From Roseomonas fluvialis (GTDB lineage Bacteria; Pseudomonadota; Alphaproteobacteria; Acetobacterales; Acetobacteraceae), in contig NZ_AP025637.1 in the NCBI RefSeq assembly GCF_022846615.1, forward strand, positions 4,737,001-4,801,000: a stretch of DNA of 64,000 nt, given 5' to 3'. Each line of letters begins with the position of its first letter. Positions within the stretch are counted from its first letter, which is position 1. The translations under genes and the position numbers were made by a program. This document shows positions 30,100 to 40,716 of the stretch, in pieces. The notes below the pieces were generated by a model. It was not told the DNA's origin, ran no database searches, and was given only the letters and a program-made list of their open reading frames with translations.

Positions 30100-31323
30100 A
30101 TGTCCTCACGACGCATCCTGCTCGGCTTCGCCGCCGCACTTCTCGCCGCGCCCGCCTTCGCGCAGGCGCCCGCCGCCCCCGCACCCGTGCCCGGCTGGGC
30201 GGTCGGCCGGCCCGAAGGATCGACCCTCGCCCCGCATGCCGGCCGCCTGACCGTCACGCCGCTCGACCAGGTGCCGGTCGGGTCCATCCGCCTGCCGCCG
30301 GGCTTCCAGGCCGAGGTCTTCGCCCATGGGATGCCGGGCGTGCGCGCCATCGCCGAAGGGCCGAACGGCACGCTGTTCGCCGGCACCCGCGCGATCGGGC
30401 GCGTCTATGCCATCTCGCGCAACCCGGACGGCACGACGCGCACCCGCATCATCGCGCAGGGCCTGGCACAACCCAGCGGCCTCGTGATGATCGGCAACAG
30501 CCTGTATGTCTTCGCGGTCAACCGCGTGCTGCGCTACGACAACATCGAGGCGAACCTCGACAACGTGCCCACGCCGGTGGACCTGACCGCCGCCTATGGC
30601 TTCCCGACCGAGCAGGAACACGGTGGCAACCACCACTGGAAGTTCGCGACCCTCGGACCCGACGGGCGGATCTACACCAATGTCGGCGTGAACTGTAACG
30701 TCTGCGAGTTCGACCGCGACAAGTTCGCGCTGCTGGTCTCCTTCAACCCCGATGGGTCCGACCGCCGGATCGAGGCGCGCGGCGTGCGCAATTCGGTCGG
30801 CATGGCGCACCACCCCGTGACGCGCGAATTGTGGGCAACCAACCACGGCCGCGACTGGGCGGGCGACGACGCGCCCCAGGACACGCTGCTGCGCGTGCGC
30901 CGCGCGGGAGAGGATTTCGGCTTCCCCTTCTGCCTCGGCGACTGGCGCGACCCGCAATACAATGCCGGGCGCAACTGCTCGGAATTCGCGCAGCCCGCGG
31001 CGCTGCTGGGCGGGCACACCGCCGTGCTCGGCATGCGCTTCTACACCGGCACGATGTTCCCCGAGCAGTACCGCAACATGGCCTTCATCGCCCGGCGCGG
31101 GTCGTGGAACCGTTCGCGGCTGTCGGGCTACGACGTGGTGGTCGCGCATCTCGACGCACAGGGCAACGTGACCCGCATCGAGGAATTCCTCACCGGCTTC
31201 CGCAACGACGCCGCGCAGACCTTCGCCGACCGGCCGGTCGAGGTGCATGTGCTGCGCGACGGCTCCATGCTCGTCTCGGGTGAGCAGATGGGCGCGATCT
31301 ACCGCATCACCTATCGCCAGTGA
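30100..31323 (+). CDS. periplasmic sorbosone dehydrogenase-like PQQ-dependent beta-propeller protein
   Basis: This is a 407-aa secreted protein with a signal peptide (MSSRRILLGFAAALLAAPAFAQ). The mature part shows the soluble glucose/sorbosone dehydrogenase propeller: PPGFQAEVFAHGMPGVRAIAEGPNGTLFAGT, GNHHWKFATLGPDGRIYTNVG, GMAHHPVTRELWATNHGRDW and FIARRGSWNRS. The family oxidises sugars or aldehydes with PQQ in the periplasm. The GTGA overlap with a dihaem cytochrome c gene fits direct electron transfer to that protein. The actual substrate is unknown. Confidence 0.85.
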   Translation: MSSRRILLGFAAALLAAPAFAQAPAAPAPVPGWAVGRPEGSTLAPHAGRLTVTPLDQVPVGSIRLPPGFQAEVFAHGMPGVRAIAEGPNGTLFAGTRAIGRVYAISRNPDGTTRTRIIAQGLAQPSGLVMIGNSLYVFAVNRVLRYDNIEANLDNVPTPVDLTAAYGFPTEQEHGGNHHWKFATLGPDGRIYTNVGVNCNVCEFDRDKFALLVSFNPDGSDRRIEARGVRNSVGMAHHPVTRELWATNHGRDWAGDDAPQDTLLRVRRAGEDFGFPFCLGDWRDPQYNAGRNCSEFAQPAALLGGHTAVLGMRFYTGTMFPEQYRNMAFIARRGSWNRSRLSGYDVVVAHLDAQGNVTRIEEFLTGFRNDAAQTFADRPVEVHVLRDGSMLVSGEQMGAIYRITYRQ

Positions 31324-31910
31324 GGTTGCGGGCGTTCCTGGCGGCGGCGCTGTTCGGCGCCGCCGTCGCCTTTTCCGCCGCCGCGCAGGATGCCGCGCGC
31401 GGGGCGGATCTCGCGGCGCATCGCTGCGCCAATTGCCACGGCGCGGATGGCCGCAGCCAGACCGAGGGCATCCCCTCGCTGGCCGGCCAGCCGCCGCTGT
31501 TCATCGTCACGCAGATGATCCTGTTCCGCGAGGGGCTGCGCCAAGTGCCGGCCATGCTGGCCTTCGCCCAGGGCCTGCCCGACCGCGAGATCGAGGACCT
31601 GGCCGCCTACTACGCCTCCCTGCCGCCGGGCCCACCGGACGACCGCCGCGCGCGCGACCCCGCGCTGTTTGCCGCCGGGCAGGCGCTGATCGGCCCGCGC
31701 AACTGCGCGGTGTGCCACATGCCCACGCTGGCCGGGCGCGAACAGGTGCCGCGCATCGCCGGCCAGCGCGAGGATTTCCTGGCGCGCACCATGGCCGAAT
31801 ACCGCGACGGGCTGCGCGTGGGCGCCGATTCGCAGATGAACGGTGCGGTGATGGGGCTGACCGACGCGCAGATCGCGGCCCTGGCGCATTACCTGTCGCA
31901 GCGGGAGTGA
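31320..31910 (+). CDS. dihaem c-type cytochrome
   Basis: This is a 196-aa secreted cytochrome. A signal peptide (to about residue 22, AAAQD) is followed by two haem-binding sites, Cys36-x-x-Cys-His40 and Cys129-x-x-Cys-His133, each in a cytochrome c4-like domain. Possible axial Met ligands are Met79 (VPAML) and the Met in QMNGAVMGL. The GTG start overlaps the stop of the propeller dehydrogenase gene, so it is very probably that enzyme's electron acceptor, passing electrons to a terminal oxidase. Confidence 0.92.
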   Translation: MRLRAFLAAALFGAAVAFSAAAQDAARGADLAAHRCANCHGADGRSQTEGIPSLAGQPPLFIVTQMILFREGLRQVPAMLAFAQGLPDREIEDLAAYYASLPPGPPDDRRARDPALFAAGQALIGPRNCAVCHMPTLAGREQVPRIAGQREDFLARTMAEYRDGLRVGADSQMNGAVMGLTDAQIAALAHYLSQRE

Positions 31911-31919
31911 ACGCTCTTT

Positions 31920-32486
31920 TTTGCCCTCAGACGGCGGGCGCCGGCCATCCGGCCGGCTCGCCTTTCGCGCCACGCACTGGTGCACCGGGCGCGCATGATG
32001 GTCTGGGCGCGGTCGCGCATTCGCGCTCCCGGCTCGAGGCGCGCCTCGGTCCGCATTCTCGTTTGCCCTCACGCGACGGAAGGCGGCCATCCGGCCGGCT
32101 TGCCTTTCGCGCCACGCGCTGGTGCACCGGGCGCGCATGATGGTCTGGGCGCGGTCGCGCATTCGCGCTCCCGGATCGAGGCGCGCCTCGATCCGCATTC
32201 TCGTTTGCCCTCACGCGACGGAAGGCGGCCATCCGGCCGGCTTGCCTTCACGCCACGCACTGGTGCACCGGGCGCGCATGATGGTCTGGGCGCGGTCGCG
32301 CATTCGCGCTCCCGGCTCGAGGCGCGCCTCGGTCCGCATTCTCGTTTGCCCTCACGCGACGGAAGGCGGCCATCCGGCCGGCTTGCCTTCACGCCACGCG
32401 CTGGTGCACCGGGCGCGCATGATGGTCTGGGCGCGGTCGCGCATTCACGCTCCCGGATCGCGACACGCCTCGATCCGCCTCGCTGC
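31920..32486 (-). repeat. four tandem copies of the structured repeat (142-bp period)
   Basis: Units start at 31920, 32062, 32204 and 32345 (spacing 142, 142, 141 bp). They are inverted relative to copies A-E. Read on the minus strand, each unit has a palindrome around CGAGGCGCGCCTCG, then GCGCG-AAT-GCGCG, the conserved ACCGCGCCCAGACCATCA, GCGTGG-CGCG-type sequence, AAGGCAAG, hairpin GCCGGCC-GGAT-GGCC..., and a GGGCAAA tail. Units 1 and 3 share variants (GCACTGG, GGCTCGAGG) and units 2 and 4 share others (GCGCTGG, GGATCG). They fill the 652-bp gap 31911-32562, and I see no gene there. Confidence 0.9.
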
Positions 32487-32562
32487 GTCGGCGTGGCATA
32501 GGCGCAGGGTCGCACCTGCCGCGGTTGTCCCGCGCCACGCCGCGGGCTAAGCCTGCGCCGCC

Positions 32563-33780
32563 ATGACGCCACCTCCGGACGCCATGCCCGGCCACGGCCC
32601 GGGCCCGTCCTCCACCACACCGTCCGAAGGCCCGCTGCCCGCGCTGCGCGCGTTGATCGCGGCCGGCACCATCACCGCCGACCCCGCGCAGGTGATGGCG
32701 GCCGAGAAGCTGCAGGACCTCTGGCGCCGCACCCGCGGCTACGACCCACGCCAGGACCCGCCCGACACGGGCGGCTTCCTCTCCCGCTTCTTCCGCCGCA
32801 AGGCCACCGAGGAAGCGCCCGCCGGCGCACCCATGGGCCTGTACCTGGTGGGCGAGGTCGGCCGCGGGAAGTCCATGCTGATGGACCTGTTCTTCGCGGC
32901 CGCCGAGGTGCCGCGCAAGAAACGCCTGCACTTCCACCAGTTCATGCAGCAGGTGCACCGGCGCATCCATGCCTGGAAGCTGCGCGACGCCGACGCGCCC
33001 GCGCCCGCCGACATCCACGACCACGACCCGATCCCGCCGCTCGCGGACAGCATCGTGGCCGAAGCCGCGCTGCTGTGTTTCGACGAATTCCAGGTGCACG
33101 ACATCGCCGATGCCATGATCCTCGGCCGCCTGTTCGAAGCCCTGTTCGCCCGCGGGGTGGTGGTGGTTGCGACCTCGAACACCGCGCCCGATGACCTGTT
33201 CCGCGGCAAGCCCGGCCGCGACGCCTTCCTGCCCTTCATCACGTTGATCAAGAAGCGGATCGAGGTACTGGTCATCGAATCCGCGCGCGACTACCGGCGC
33301 GAACGCATCCGCGGCCTGCCGACCTGGCACGTGCCCCCCGATGGCCGCGCCGAGCGCGCTCTTGATGCCGCCTTCGCGGAACTGACCGGCGGCGCGCCGG
33401 CGTCAACCACCACCCTCACGCTGCTCGGCCGCGCGGTGGCGGTGCCGCAGGCGGCGCGCGGCGTCGCGCGATTCGCCTTCGACGAGATCTGCGGCCGCCC
33501 GCTCGGGCCGGCCGACTACCTGGCGGTCGCCACGCATTTCCACGCCATCGTGCTTGATGGCATCCCCCGCCTGGGGCCCGAGAATTTCGACAAGGCACGC
33601 CGCTTCATCACCCTGGTCGATACGCTCTACGAACACCGCGTGAAGCTGGTGGCAAGCGCCGAGGACGTGCCCGACCGGCTGTATGAACGCGGCGAGAACG
33701 CCGCGATGTTCGAACGCACCGCCTCCCGCCTGGTCGAGATGCAGTCCCAGGCCTACCTGGCGCTGCCGCACCTGACCTGA
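32563..33780 (+). CDS. zapE: AFG1/ZapE-family ATPase
   Basis: This is a 405-aa P-loop ATPase. It has Walker A GEVGRGKS (97-104), Walker B LLCFDEFQV (Asp174-Glu175), sensor-like VVVATSNTAPDDL and a C-terminal RLVEMQSQAYL. AFG1/ZapE proteins associate with the membrane, and have been linked to cell division in Escherichia coli and to mitochondrial protein quality control in eukaryotes. In alphaproteobacteria the gene commonly sits just upstream of mdh, as here. A Pro/Thr-rich N-terminus of about 25 residues is not conserved, and Met8 is an alternative start. Confidence 0.9.
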   Translation: MTPPPDAMPGHGPGPSSTTPSEGPLPALRALIAAGTITADPAQVMAAEKLQDLWRRTRGYDPRQDPPDTGGFLSRFFRRKATEEAPAGAPMGLYLVGEVGRGKSMLMDLFFAAAEVPRKKRLHFHQFMQQVHRRIHAWKLRDADAPAPADIHDHDPIPPLADSIVAEAALLCFDEFQVHDIADAMILGRLFEALFARGVVVVATSNTAPDDLFRGKPGRDAFLPFITLIKKRIEVLVIESARDYRRERIRGLPTWHVPPDGRAERALDAAFAELTGGAPASTTTLTLLGRAVAVPQAARGVARFAFDEICGRPLGPADYLAVATHFHAIVLDGIPRLGPENFDKARRFITLVDTLYEHRVKLVASAEDVPDRLYERGENAAMFERTASRLVEMQSQAYLALPHLT

Positions 33781-33907
33781 CCGCAGCCGGTGCGACCCCT
33801 CCCGGGTCAAGTGACCTGGATCACGCTTCGCACTTTCCCTCGGCGGTCCGCCTGGGTATGGTGCGCGGCCTTTGTAACGCCCGGCAATGAATCGAGAGGT
33901 GAACCGC

Positions 33908-34405
33908 ATGCGGCTCCTGGCATCCGCGCTGATCGTCCTGGCGAGCCTTGGCTGGAGTGCCGCGCCGTCCGAGGCACGCACCCGGGACCAGGCGCAGGCA
34001 CAGTCCCGCCAGGGGACGCCGCAGGCGAGCCGCGCCTCCGCCACGCGCGCCGCCGCCGCCCCGCAGCGGCGCGAAGCCGCCAGCCGCAGCGCCACGTCCC
34101 GGCAAGCCACGTCGCAGCGCACCCCGGCGCGCGATGCCCGCGGCACCCGCCAGGCCTCGACCCGCAGCGCCGCCTCCGCCCGCGACGCCCGCGGGACGCG
34201 CCAGGCCGCCGCCCGGTCCGGCACGCGCCAGCAGCAGGCGGCGGTGAATTGCCGCGGCCGCAACTGCGCCCCGCGCACCCGCGCGGTCTCCTGGCAGGGC
34301 GGCCTCGAGCCGGCCACCAATGCGCAGGCCCATGCCTGCCCGACCGGCACCCTCGCGACCTTGGCGCATGGGCATTCGGACATCGTCCGCTGCATGCCCC
34401 TGTAA
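33908..34405 (+). CDS. small secreted Arg/Ala-rich protein of unknown function
   Basis: This encodes 165 aa. A signal peptide (MRLLASALIVLASLGWSAAPSEA) is followed by about 90 residues of low-complexity Arg/Ala/Ser/Gln with the repeated unit ARDARGTRQA. The compact C-terminus has four cysteines (VNCRGRNCAP, AHACPTG, VRCMPL) that could form two disulfides. I place the start at the ATG at 33908 because it gives the signal peptide. An in-frame ATG lies seven codons upstream. I do not recognise a family. It stands alone between zapE and mdh. Confidence 0.65.
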   Translation: MRLLASALIVLASLGWSAAPSEARTRDQAQAQSRQGTPQASRASATRAAAAPQRREAASRSATSRQATSQRTPARDARGTRQASTRSAASARDARGTRQAAARSGTRQQQAAVNCRGRNCAPRTRAVSWQGGLEPATNAQAHACPTGTLATLAHGHSDIVRCMPL

Positions 34406-34445
34406 CGGCCCAGCCTTGCCGGGCGGCGGGCCGCGGAGTAGGTAG

Positions 34446-35441
<996 letters not shown>

Positions 35442-35449
35442 CCCACCCT

Positions 35450-35476
35450 GGCCCGGACACCGCGCCGGGCCCTTTT
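35450..35476 (+). terminator. rho-independent terminator-like hairpin after mdh
   Basis: A 7-bp stem GGCCCGG/CCGGGCC (35450-35456 with 35465-35471) and an 8-nt loop are followed by C-C-TTTT. It lies 9 bp after the mdh stop and 33 bp before sucC. The U-tract is short, so it may act as an attenuator or RNA-processing barrier that sets mdh apart from sucCDAB rather than as a complete stop. Confidence 0.5.
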
Positions 35477-35508
35477 CCTGTCCGCCCCGTCTCAGGGAAC
35501 CCCCCGGC

Positions 35509-36702
35509 ATGAACATCCACGAATACCAGGGCAAGGAGCTGCTGCGCCGCTATGGCGTGACGGTGCTCGACGGCCATGTCGCCTGGTCGGCCGACGAGGC
35601 CGTGGCGGCCGCGAAGCAGCTGCCCGGCCCGGTCTACGTCGTGAAGTCGCAGATCCATGCCGGCGGCCGCGGTGCGGGACGCTTCAAGGAAGACCCGAAC
35701 GGCAAGGGCGGCGTGCGCGTCGTGAAGTCGATCGAGGATGTGCGCGCCGCCGCCGAGGCGATGATCGGCAAGACGCTGGTCACCAAGCAGACCGGCGAGC
35801 ACGGCAAGGTCGTCAGCCGCGTCTATGTGGAAGACGGCTGCGACATCAAGCGTGAGCTGTATCTGGGCCTGCTGGTCGACCGCGACACCTCGCGCATCAC
35901 CGTCATGGCCTCGACCGAAGGCGGCATGGAGATCGAGGAGGTGGCCGAGAACCACCCCGAGAAGATCCTGAAGGTCGCGGTCGACCCGGCCGCGGGGATC
36001 TCCGGCTTCCATTGCCGCAAGCTGGCCTTCGGCCTGGGCCTGGAAGGCAAGCAGGTCGCCGCCTTCACGAAGTTCGTGACCGCGCTGTACGGCGCCTATG
36101 TCGAGCTCGACTGCATGATCGTCGAGATCAACCCGCTGGTGGTGACCGGCAAGGGCGACATCGTGGCGCTCGATGCCAAGGTGTCCTTCGACGACAGCGC
36201 GCTGTACCGCCACAAGGACCTCGAAGCGCTGCGCGACGACAGCGAGATGGACCCGAAGGAACTCGACGCGGTCAAGAACGACCTGAACTACGTCGCGCTC
36301 GATGGCGAGATCGGCTGCATGGTGAACGGCGCGGGCCTGGCCATGGCGACGATGGACATCATCAAGCTGTACGGCAGCAGCCCGGCGAACTTCCTCGATG
36401 TGGGCGGCACCGCGAATGCGGCGCGCGTGACCGAGGCCTTCCGCATCATCACGTCGGACGCCAATGTGAAGGCGATCCTGGTCAACATCTTCGGCGGCAT
36501 CGCCAAGTGCGACATGATCGCCGAGGGCATCGTGGTGGCGAGCAAGAACCTCGACCTCAAGGTGCCGCTGGTGGTGCGGCTCGAGGGCACCAACGTGGAC
36601 CTCGGCAAGAAGATCCTGGCCGAGAGCGGCCTGGCCATCATCCCCGCCGACAACCTCGCCGACGCCGCCCAGAAGGTCGTCGCTGCAGTGAAGGGCGCGT
36701 AA
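35509..36702 (+). CDS. sucC: succinyl-CoA synthetase beta subunit
   Basis: This is the 397-aa ADP-forming subunit with an ATP-grasp domain (start [30 protein letters not shown]). The metal/nucleotide site is [11 protein letters not shown], and the C-terminal domain has [13 protein letters not shown] and [15 protein letters not shown]. With SucD it makes succinate and ATP from succinyl-CoA. sucD follows after 4 bp. Confidence 0.97.
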   Translation: MNIHEYQGKELLRRYGVTVLDGHVAWSADEAVAAAKQLPGPVYVVKSQIHAGGRGAGRFKEDPNGKGGVRVVKSIEDVRAAAEAMIGKTLVTKQTGEHGKVVSRVYVEDGCDIKRELYLGLLVDRDTSRITVMASTEGGMEIEEVAENHPEKILKVAVDPAAGISGFHCRKLAFGLGLEGKQVAAFTKFVTALYGAYVELDCMIVEINPLVVTGKGDIVALDAKVSFDDSALYRHKDLEALRDDSEMDPKELDAVKNDLNYVALDGEIGCMVNGAGLAMATMDIIKLYGSSPANFLDVGGTANAARVTEAFRIITSDANVKAILVNIFGGIAKCDMIAEGIVVASKNLDLKVPLVVRLEGTNVDLGKKILAESGLAIIPADNLADAAQKVVAAVKGA

Positions 36703-36706
36703 CGCC

Positions 36707-37603
36707 ATGGCCGTTCTCGTCGACAAGAACACCCGCGTCATGACCCAGGGCTTCACCGGCGCCCAGGGCACCTTTCATGCGTCCCAGGGCATCGCCTATG
36801 GCTCGACCTATGTCGGCGGCACCACGCCCGGCAAGGGCGGCACGATGCACCCGGAACTGAACCTGCCGGTCTTCGACACGGTGGCGGAGTGCGTGGAGAA
36901 GACGCAGGCCAATGCCTCGGTCATCTACGTGCCCGCGCCCTTCGCGGCGGATGCCATCCTGGAAGCGATCGACGCCGAGCTGCCGCTCATCATCTGCATC
37001 ACCGAGGGCATTCCCGTGCTCGACATGGTGAAGGTGAAGCGCGCGCTGTGCGGGTCGAAGTCGATCCTGGTCGGGCCGAACTGCCCGGGCGTCATCACGC
37101 CGGAAGCCTGCAAGATCGGCATCATGCCCGGCCACATCCACAAGCGCGGGTCGGTCGGCGTGGTCTCGCGCTCCGGCACCCTGACCTACGAAGCCGTGGC
37201 GCAGACCACCGCGGCGGGGCTCGGCCAGTCCTCCTGCGTCGGCATCGGCGGCGACCCGGTAAAGGGCATGGACTTCATCGACGTGCTGGAGCTGTTCCTC
37301 AAGGACGACGAGACCAAGTCCATCGTCATGATCGGCGAGATCGGCGGCCAGTCCGAAATCATGGCGGCGGAATATCTCAAGCGCGAGAATTTCGGCCCCG
37401 GCAAGCCGAACAAGCCGGTGGTGGGCTTCATCGCCGGCGCCACCGCCCCCCCGGGGCGGCGCATGGGCCATGCCGGCGCCGTGATCTCGGGCGGCAAGGA
37501 CACGGCCGAGGCCAAGATGGACGCCATGAAGGCCGCCGGCATCCATGTGGCGGACAGCCCCTCCGCCCTGGGGTCGACCATGGTCAAGGCGCTCAAGCGC
37601 TGA
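36707..37603 (+). CDS. sucD: succinyl-CoA synthetase alpha subunit
   Basis: This is a 298-aa subunit with the CoA-binding N-terminal domain ([25 protein letters not shown]) and the NCPG motif [10 protein letters not shown]. The phosphohistidine loop follows in [19 protein letters not shown]. Its ATG lies 4 bp after the sucC stop. A 142-bp gap with a hairpin separates it from sucA. Confidence 0.97.
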   Translation: MAVLVDKNTRVMTQGFTGAQGTFHASQGIAYGSTYVGGTTPGKGGTMHPELNLPVFDTVAECVEKTQANASVIYVPAPFAADAILEAIDAELPLIICITEGIPVLDMVKVKRALCGSKSILVGPNCPGVITPEACKIGIMPGHIHKRGSVGVVSRSGTLTYEAVAQTTAAGLGQSSCVGIGGDPVKGMDFIDVLELFLKDDETKSIVMIGEIGGQSEIMAAEYLKRENFGPGKPNKPVVGFIAGATAPPGRRMGHAGAVISGGKDTAEAKMDAMKAAGIHVADSPSALGSTMVKALKR

Positions 37604-37654
37604 GACCCGAAAGGCCTGCCACCGGCGGGCCGCAAGGGGTATGGTAAGGGATGG

Positions 37655-37682
37655 CGCCGCAACCTCCCCGGGGGTTGTGGCG
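37655..37682 (+). other. hairpin in the sucD-sucA spacer
   Basis: A 10-bp stem CGCCGCAACC/GGTTGTGGCG with one G-U pair encloses TCCCCGGG, which can itself pair. It lies 52 bp after sucD and 64 bp before sucA, without a U-run. It could be an mRNA processing or stabilising element that sets the relative amounts of SucCD and SucAB, or part of a leader. No known regulatory RNA motif was recognised. Confidence 0.4.
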
Positions 37683-37745
37683 ACGACCCGCATCAAGAAC
37701 CGAGGAAGGTGACCGGCGGCCGATCCGCCGGCACGGAGAAGAACG

Positions 37746-40631
37746 ATGGCTGGAGTGGACGTCCTCGCAACCGCGATGACCGGCGCGAATGCCGCCTACC
37801 TGGCGGATCTCTATGCCCGATGGGCCGAGAAGCCCGACAGCGTCGATCCCTCCATGGCGGAACTCTTCGCCGCGCTGAATGACGAGGCGCGCGCGGTCCT
37901 CACCGACGCCACCGGCGCGTCCTGGGCCCCGCGCATCCGCGGCGCCTTCGGCCCCGATCCCGAGACCCCGGCCCCCGCGGCCCGGCGCGCGACCGATGCG
38001 CCCGCCGTCCAGGCCGCGACCGCCGAGGCCGCGCGCCGCCAGGTGCTCGACAGCCTGCGCGCGCTGATGCTGATCCGCTCCTACCGCGTGCGCGGGCATC
38101 TGGAAGCGCAGCTCGATCCGCTCGGCCTGACCGCGCCCAAGGCGCATCCGGAGCTCGACCCCAAGACCTACGGCTTCACCGAAGCCGACATGGACCGCCC
38201 GATCTTCCTGGACTTCGTGCTCGGCAAGGAAAGCGCGACGCTGCGGGAGATCATGGCGATCTGCCGCGCGTCGTATTGCGGGCCGATCGGCGTCGAGTTC
38301 ATGCACATCCAGGACCCCGACCAGAAGTCCTGGATCCAGCGCCGCATCGAAGGCGCGCCCTGGCTGACCGCCTTCGACGCCGCCACCAAGAAGGAGCTGC
38401 TCGCGGACCTCACCAAGGCCGAGGGCTTCGAGGCCTTCTGCGCGAAGAAGTTCGTCGGCACCAAGCGCTTCGGCCTGGAAGGCGGTGAATCCACCATCCC
38501 CGCCCTGGAAGCGGTGATCGAGACCGCGGCCGCCGGCGGCGTGAAGGAAATCGCCATCGGCATGGCCCATCGCGGCCGCCTCAACGTGCTCGTGAACGTG
38601 GTCAAGAAGCCCTACGTGCAGGTCTTCTCCGAATTCAAGGGTGTGGGCGCCAACCCTGACGACGTGCAGGGTTCGGGCGACGTGAAGTACCACCTTGGCA
38701 CCTCCACCGACATGGAGATCGGCGGGCACATGGTGCACCTGTCGCTCCAGCCGAATCCCTCGCACCTGGAAGCGGTGAACCCGGTGGTCGCCGGCAAGGT
38801 GCGCGCGCGCCAGGACATGGCCGGCGACACCAAGGGCCGCCGGTCGGTCATGGGCATCCTGCTGCATGGCGATGCCGCCTTCGCCGGCCAGGGCGTGGTG
38901 TACGAGACGCTGGCGATGTCCCAGCTGATCGGCTACCGCACCGGCGGCACGGTGCACATCGTCACCAACAACCAGATCGGCTTCACCACCGTCGCGGCGC
39001 ACGCCTATTCCGGCCTGTACTGCACCGACGTGGCGAAGGCGATCCAGGCGCCGATCCTGCACGTCAACGGCGACGACCCCGAGGCGGTGCTGTTCTGCGC
39101 CCGCATGGCCGCCGAATTCCGCATGACCTTCGGCGCCGACATCGTGCTGGACATCGTCTGCTACCGCCGCCACGGCCACAACGAGAGCGACGAGCCCGCC
39201 TTCACCCAGCCCATCATGTACAACCGCATCAAGGAAATGCGCACCACGCGCACCCTGTATGCCGAGAAACTGGCGCGCGAGGGTTCGCTCGCCGCCGAAG
39301 ACTCGAAGGCGATGTACGACGCCTTCAACGCCACGCTGGAGGATGCCTTCCAGGCCGCGCAATCCTTCCGCCCGAACAAGGCGGACTGGCTGGAAGGCCA
39401 CTGGTCCGGCCTGAAGTCGGCCACCGCCGGCGAGGAAGTCGAGAAGCTGCACGAAACCGCCGTGCCGCTCGACACCCTGCGCGAGGTGGGCGGCGCGCTG
39501 TGCCGCGTGCCGGCCGATTTCGGCGTGAACCCCAAGATCGCCCGCCAGCTCGAAGCCAAGAAGCAGTCCATCGAAACCGGCGAAGGCATCGACTGGGCGA
39601 CCGGCGAAGCGCTCGCCTTCGGCACGCTGCTGCTGGAAGGCCACCGCGTGCGCCTGTCGGGCGAGGACGTGCAGCGCGGAACCTTCTCCCACCGCCACGC
39701 CTACCTGATCGACCAGGCGACGCAGGCGGAATACGTCCCGCTGAACAACATCCGCGCCGGCCAGCCGAAGTTCGAGGCCTTCAACTCCCTGCTGGCGGAA
39801 TTCGGCGTGCTCGGCTTCGACTACGGCTACACCTTGGCCGACCCGCAGACGCTGGTGCTGTGGGAAGGCCAGTTCGGCGATTTCGCCAACGGCGCGCAGG
39901 TCATCATCGACCAGTTCATCGCCTCGGGCGAGACCAAGTGGCTGCGCATGTCGGGCCTGGTGATGCTGTTGCCGCATGGCTACGAGGGCCAGGGGCCGGA
40001 GCATTCCTCCGCCCGGCTCGAGCGCTACCTGCAGCTCTGCGCCGAACGCAACATGCGCGTGTGCAACTTCACCACGCCGGCCAACTACTTCCATGCGCTG
40101 CGCCGCCAGCTGAAGGCCAACTACCGCAAGCCGCTGGTGCTGATGACGCCGAAGTCCCTGCTGCGCCACAAGCTGGCGGTCAGCTCGCTCTCGGAATTCG
40201 GCCCCGGCAGCGCCTTCCGCTACGTGATCCCCGAGATCGACGCGATCGCGCCCGAGGAGAAGGTGAAGCGCGTCGTGTTGTGCACCGGCAAGGTCTACTA
40301 CGACCTGCTGGCCGAACGGCGCGAGAAGGCCATCGATGACGTCGCCATCGTGCGCGTCGAGCAGATGTTCCCCTTCCCGGCGAACAGCCTGGCCAAGGCG
40401 CTGGCACCCTACCGCAACGCCGAGGTGGTGTGGTGCCAGGAGGAGCCCGAGAACATGGGCGCCTGGACCTTCATGGACCGCCGCATCGAGAAGGTGCTGC
40501 GCACCCTCGACATCGCGGCCAAGCGCCCCGACTACGTGGGCCGCGAGGATGCGGCGAGCCCCGCCACCGGCCTCGCGCGCATCCACGCCCAGCAGCAGGA
40601 AGCCCTGGTGCGTTCGGCTCTCGGGCTGTGA
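37746..40631 (+). CDS. sucA: 2-oxoglutarate dehydrogenase E1 component
   Basis: This is a 961-aa thiamine-diphosphate enzyme that decarboxylates 2-oxoglutarate and succinylates the E2 lipoyl group. The N-terminal segment [13 protein letters not shown] binds E2. ThDP-site sequences are [14 protein letters not shown], the GDxxN-type VNGDDPEAV and [12 protein letters not shown]. The C-terminal domain has [40 protein letters not shown] and [12 protein letters not shown]. The ribosome-binding site is GGAGAAG. The length is normal. Confidence 0.97.
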   Translation: MAGVDVLATAMTGANAAYLADLYARWAEKPDSVDPSMAELFAALNDEARAVLTDATGASWAPRIRGAFGPDPETPAPAARRATDAPAVQAATAEAARRQVLDSLRALMLIRSYRVRGHLEAQLDPLGLTAPKAHPELDPKTYGFTEADMDRPIFLDFVLGKESATLREIMAICRASYCGPIGVEFMHIQDPDQKSWIQRRIEGAPWLTAFDAATKKELLADLTKAEGFEAFCAKKFVGTKRFGLEGGESTIPALEAVIETAAAGGVKEIAIGMAHRGRLNVLVNVVKKPYVQVFSEFKGVGANPDDVQGSGDVKYHLGTSTDMEIGGHMVHLSLQPNPSHLEAVNPVVAGKVRARQDMAGDTKGRRSVMGILLHGDAAFAGQGVVYETLAMSQLIGYRTGGTVHIVTNNQIGFTTVAAHAYSGLYCTDVAKAIQAPILHVNGDDPEAVLFCARMAAEFRMTFGADIVLDIVCYRRHGHNESDEPAFTQPIMYNRIKEMRTTRTLYAEKLAREGSLAAEDSKAMYDAFNATLEDAFQAAQSFRPNKADWLEGHWSGLKSATAGEEVEKLHETAVPLDTLREVGGALCRVPADFGVNPKIARQLEAKKQSIETGEGIDWATGEALAFGTLLLEGHRVRLSGEDVQRGTFSHRHAYLIDQATQAEYVPLNNIRAGQPKFEAFNSLLAEFGVLGFDYGYTLADPQTLVLWEGQFGDFANGAQVIIDQFIASGETKWLRMSGLVMLLPHGYEGQGPEHSSARLERYLQLCAERNMRVCNFTTPANYFHALRRQLKANYRKPLVLMTPKSLLRHKLAVSSLSEFGPGSAFRYVIPEIDAIAPEEKVKRVVLCTGKVYYDLLAERREKAIDDVAIVRVEQMFPFPANSLAKALAPYRNAEVVWCQEEPENMGAWTFMDRRIEKVLRTLDIAAKRPDYVGREDAASPATGLARIHAQQQEALVRSALGL

Positions 40632-40716
40632 CGCGCCACATGACAAAGCGCGCTGCGAAGCGCGACGTTACAAAGCGCGCCGTGACGCGCGACACGACGA
40701 TCAACGGACGGCAGAC
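40632..40716 (+). repeat. short direct repeats in the sucA-sucB spacer
   Basis: ACAAAGCGCGC occurs twice, and GTGACGCGC occurs at both ends of the spacer, giving a loose array within 85 bp. It leaves sucA and sucB 85 bp apart although they are clearly one transcription unit. No coding potential was seen. Confidence 0.4.

Noticed and set aside
31920-32486. Regular tandem repeats considered as a CRISPR array
   Set aside because: The whole 142-bp unit is repeated with no short repeat/unique spacer alternation, and no cas gene is in the window.
37593-40646. A 1017-codon open frame antisense to sucA
   Set aside because: It mirrors the sucA reading frame in GC-rich DNA. The product is low-complexity His/Arg/Gly/Ala-rich and has no domain, while sucA on the other strand has every expected motif.
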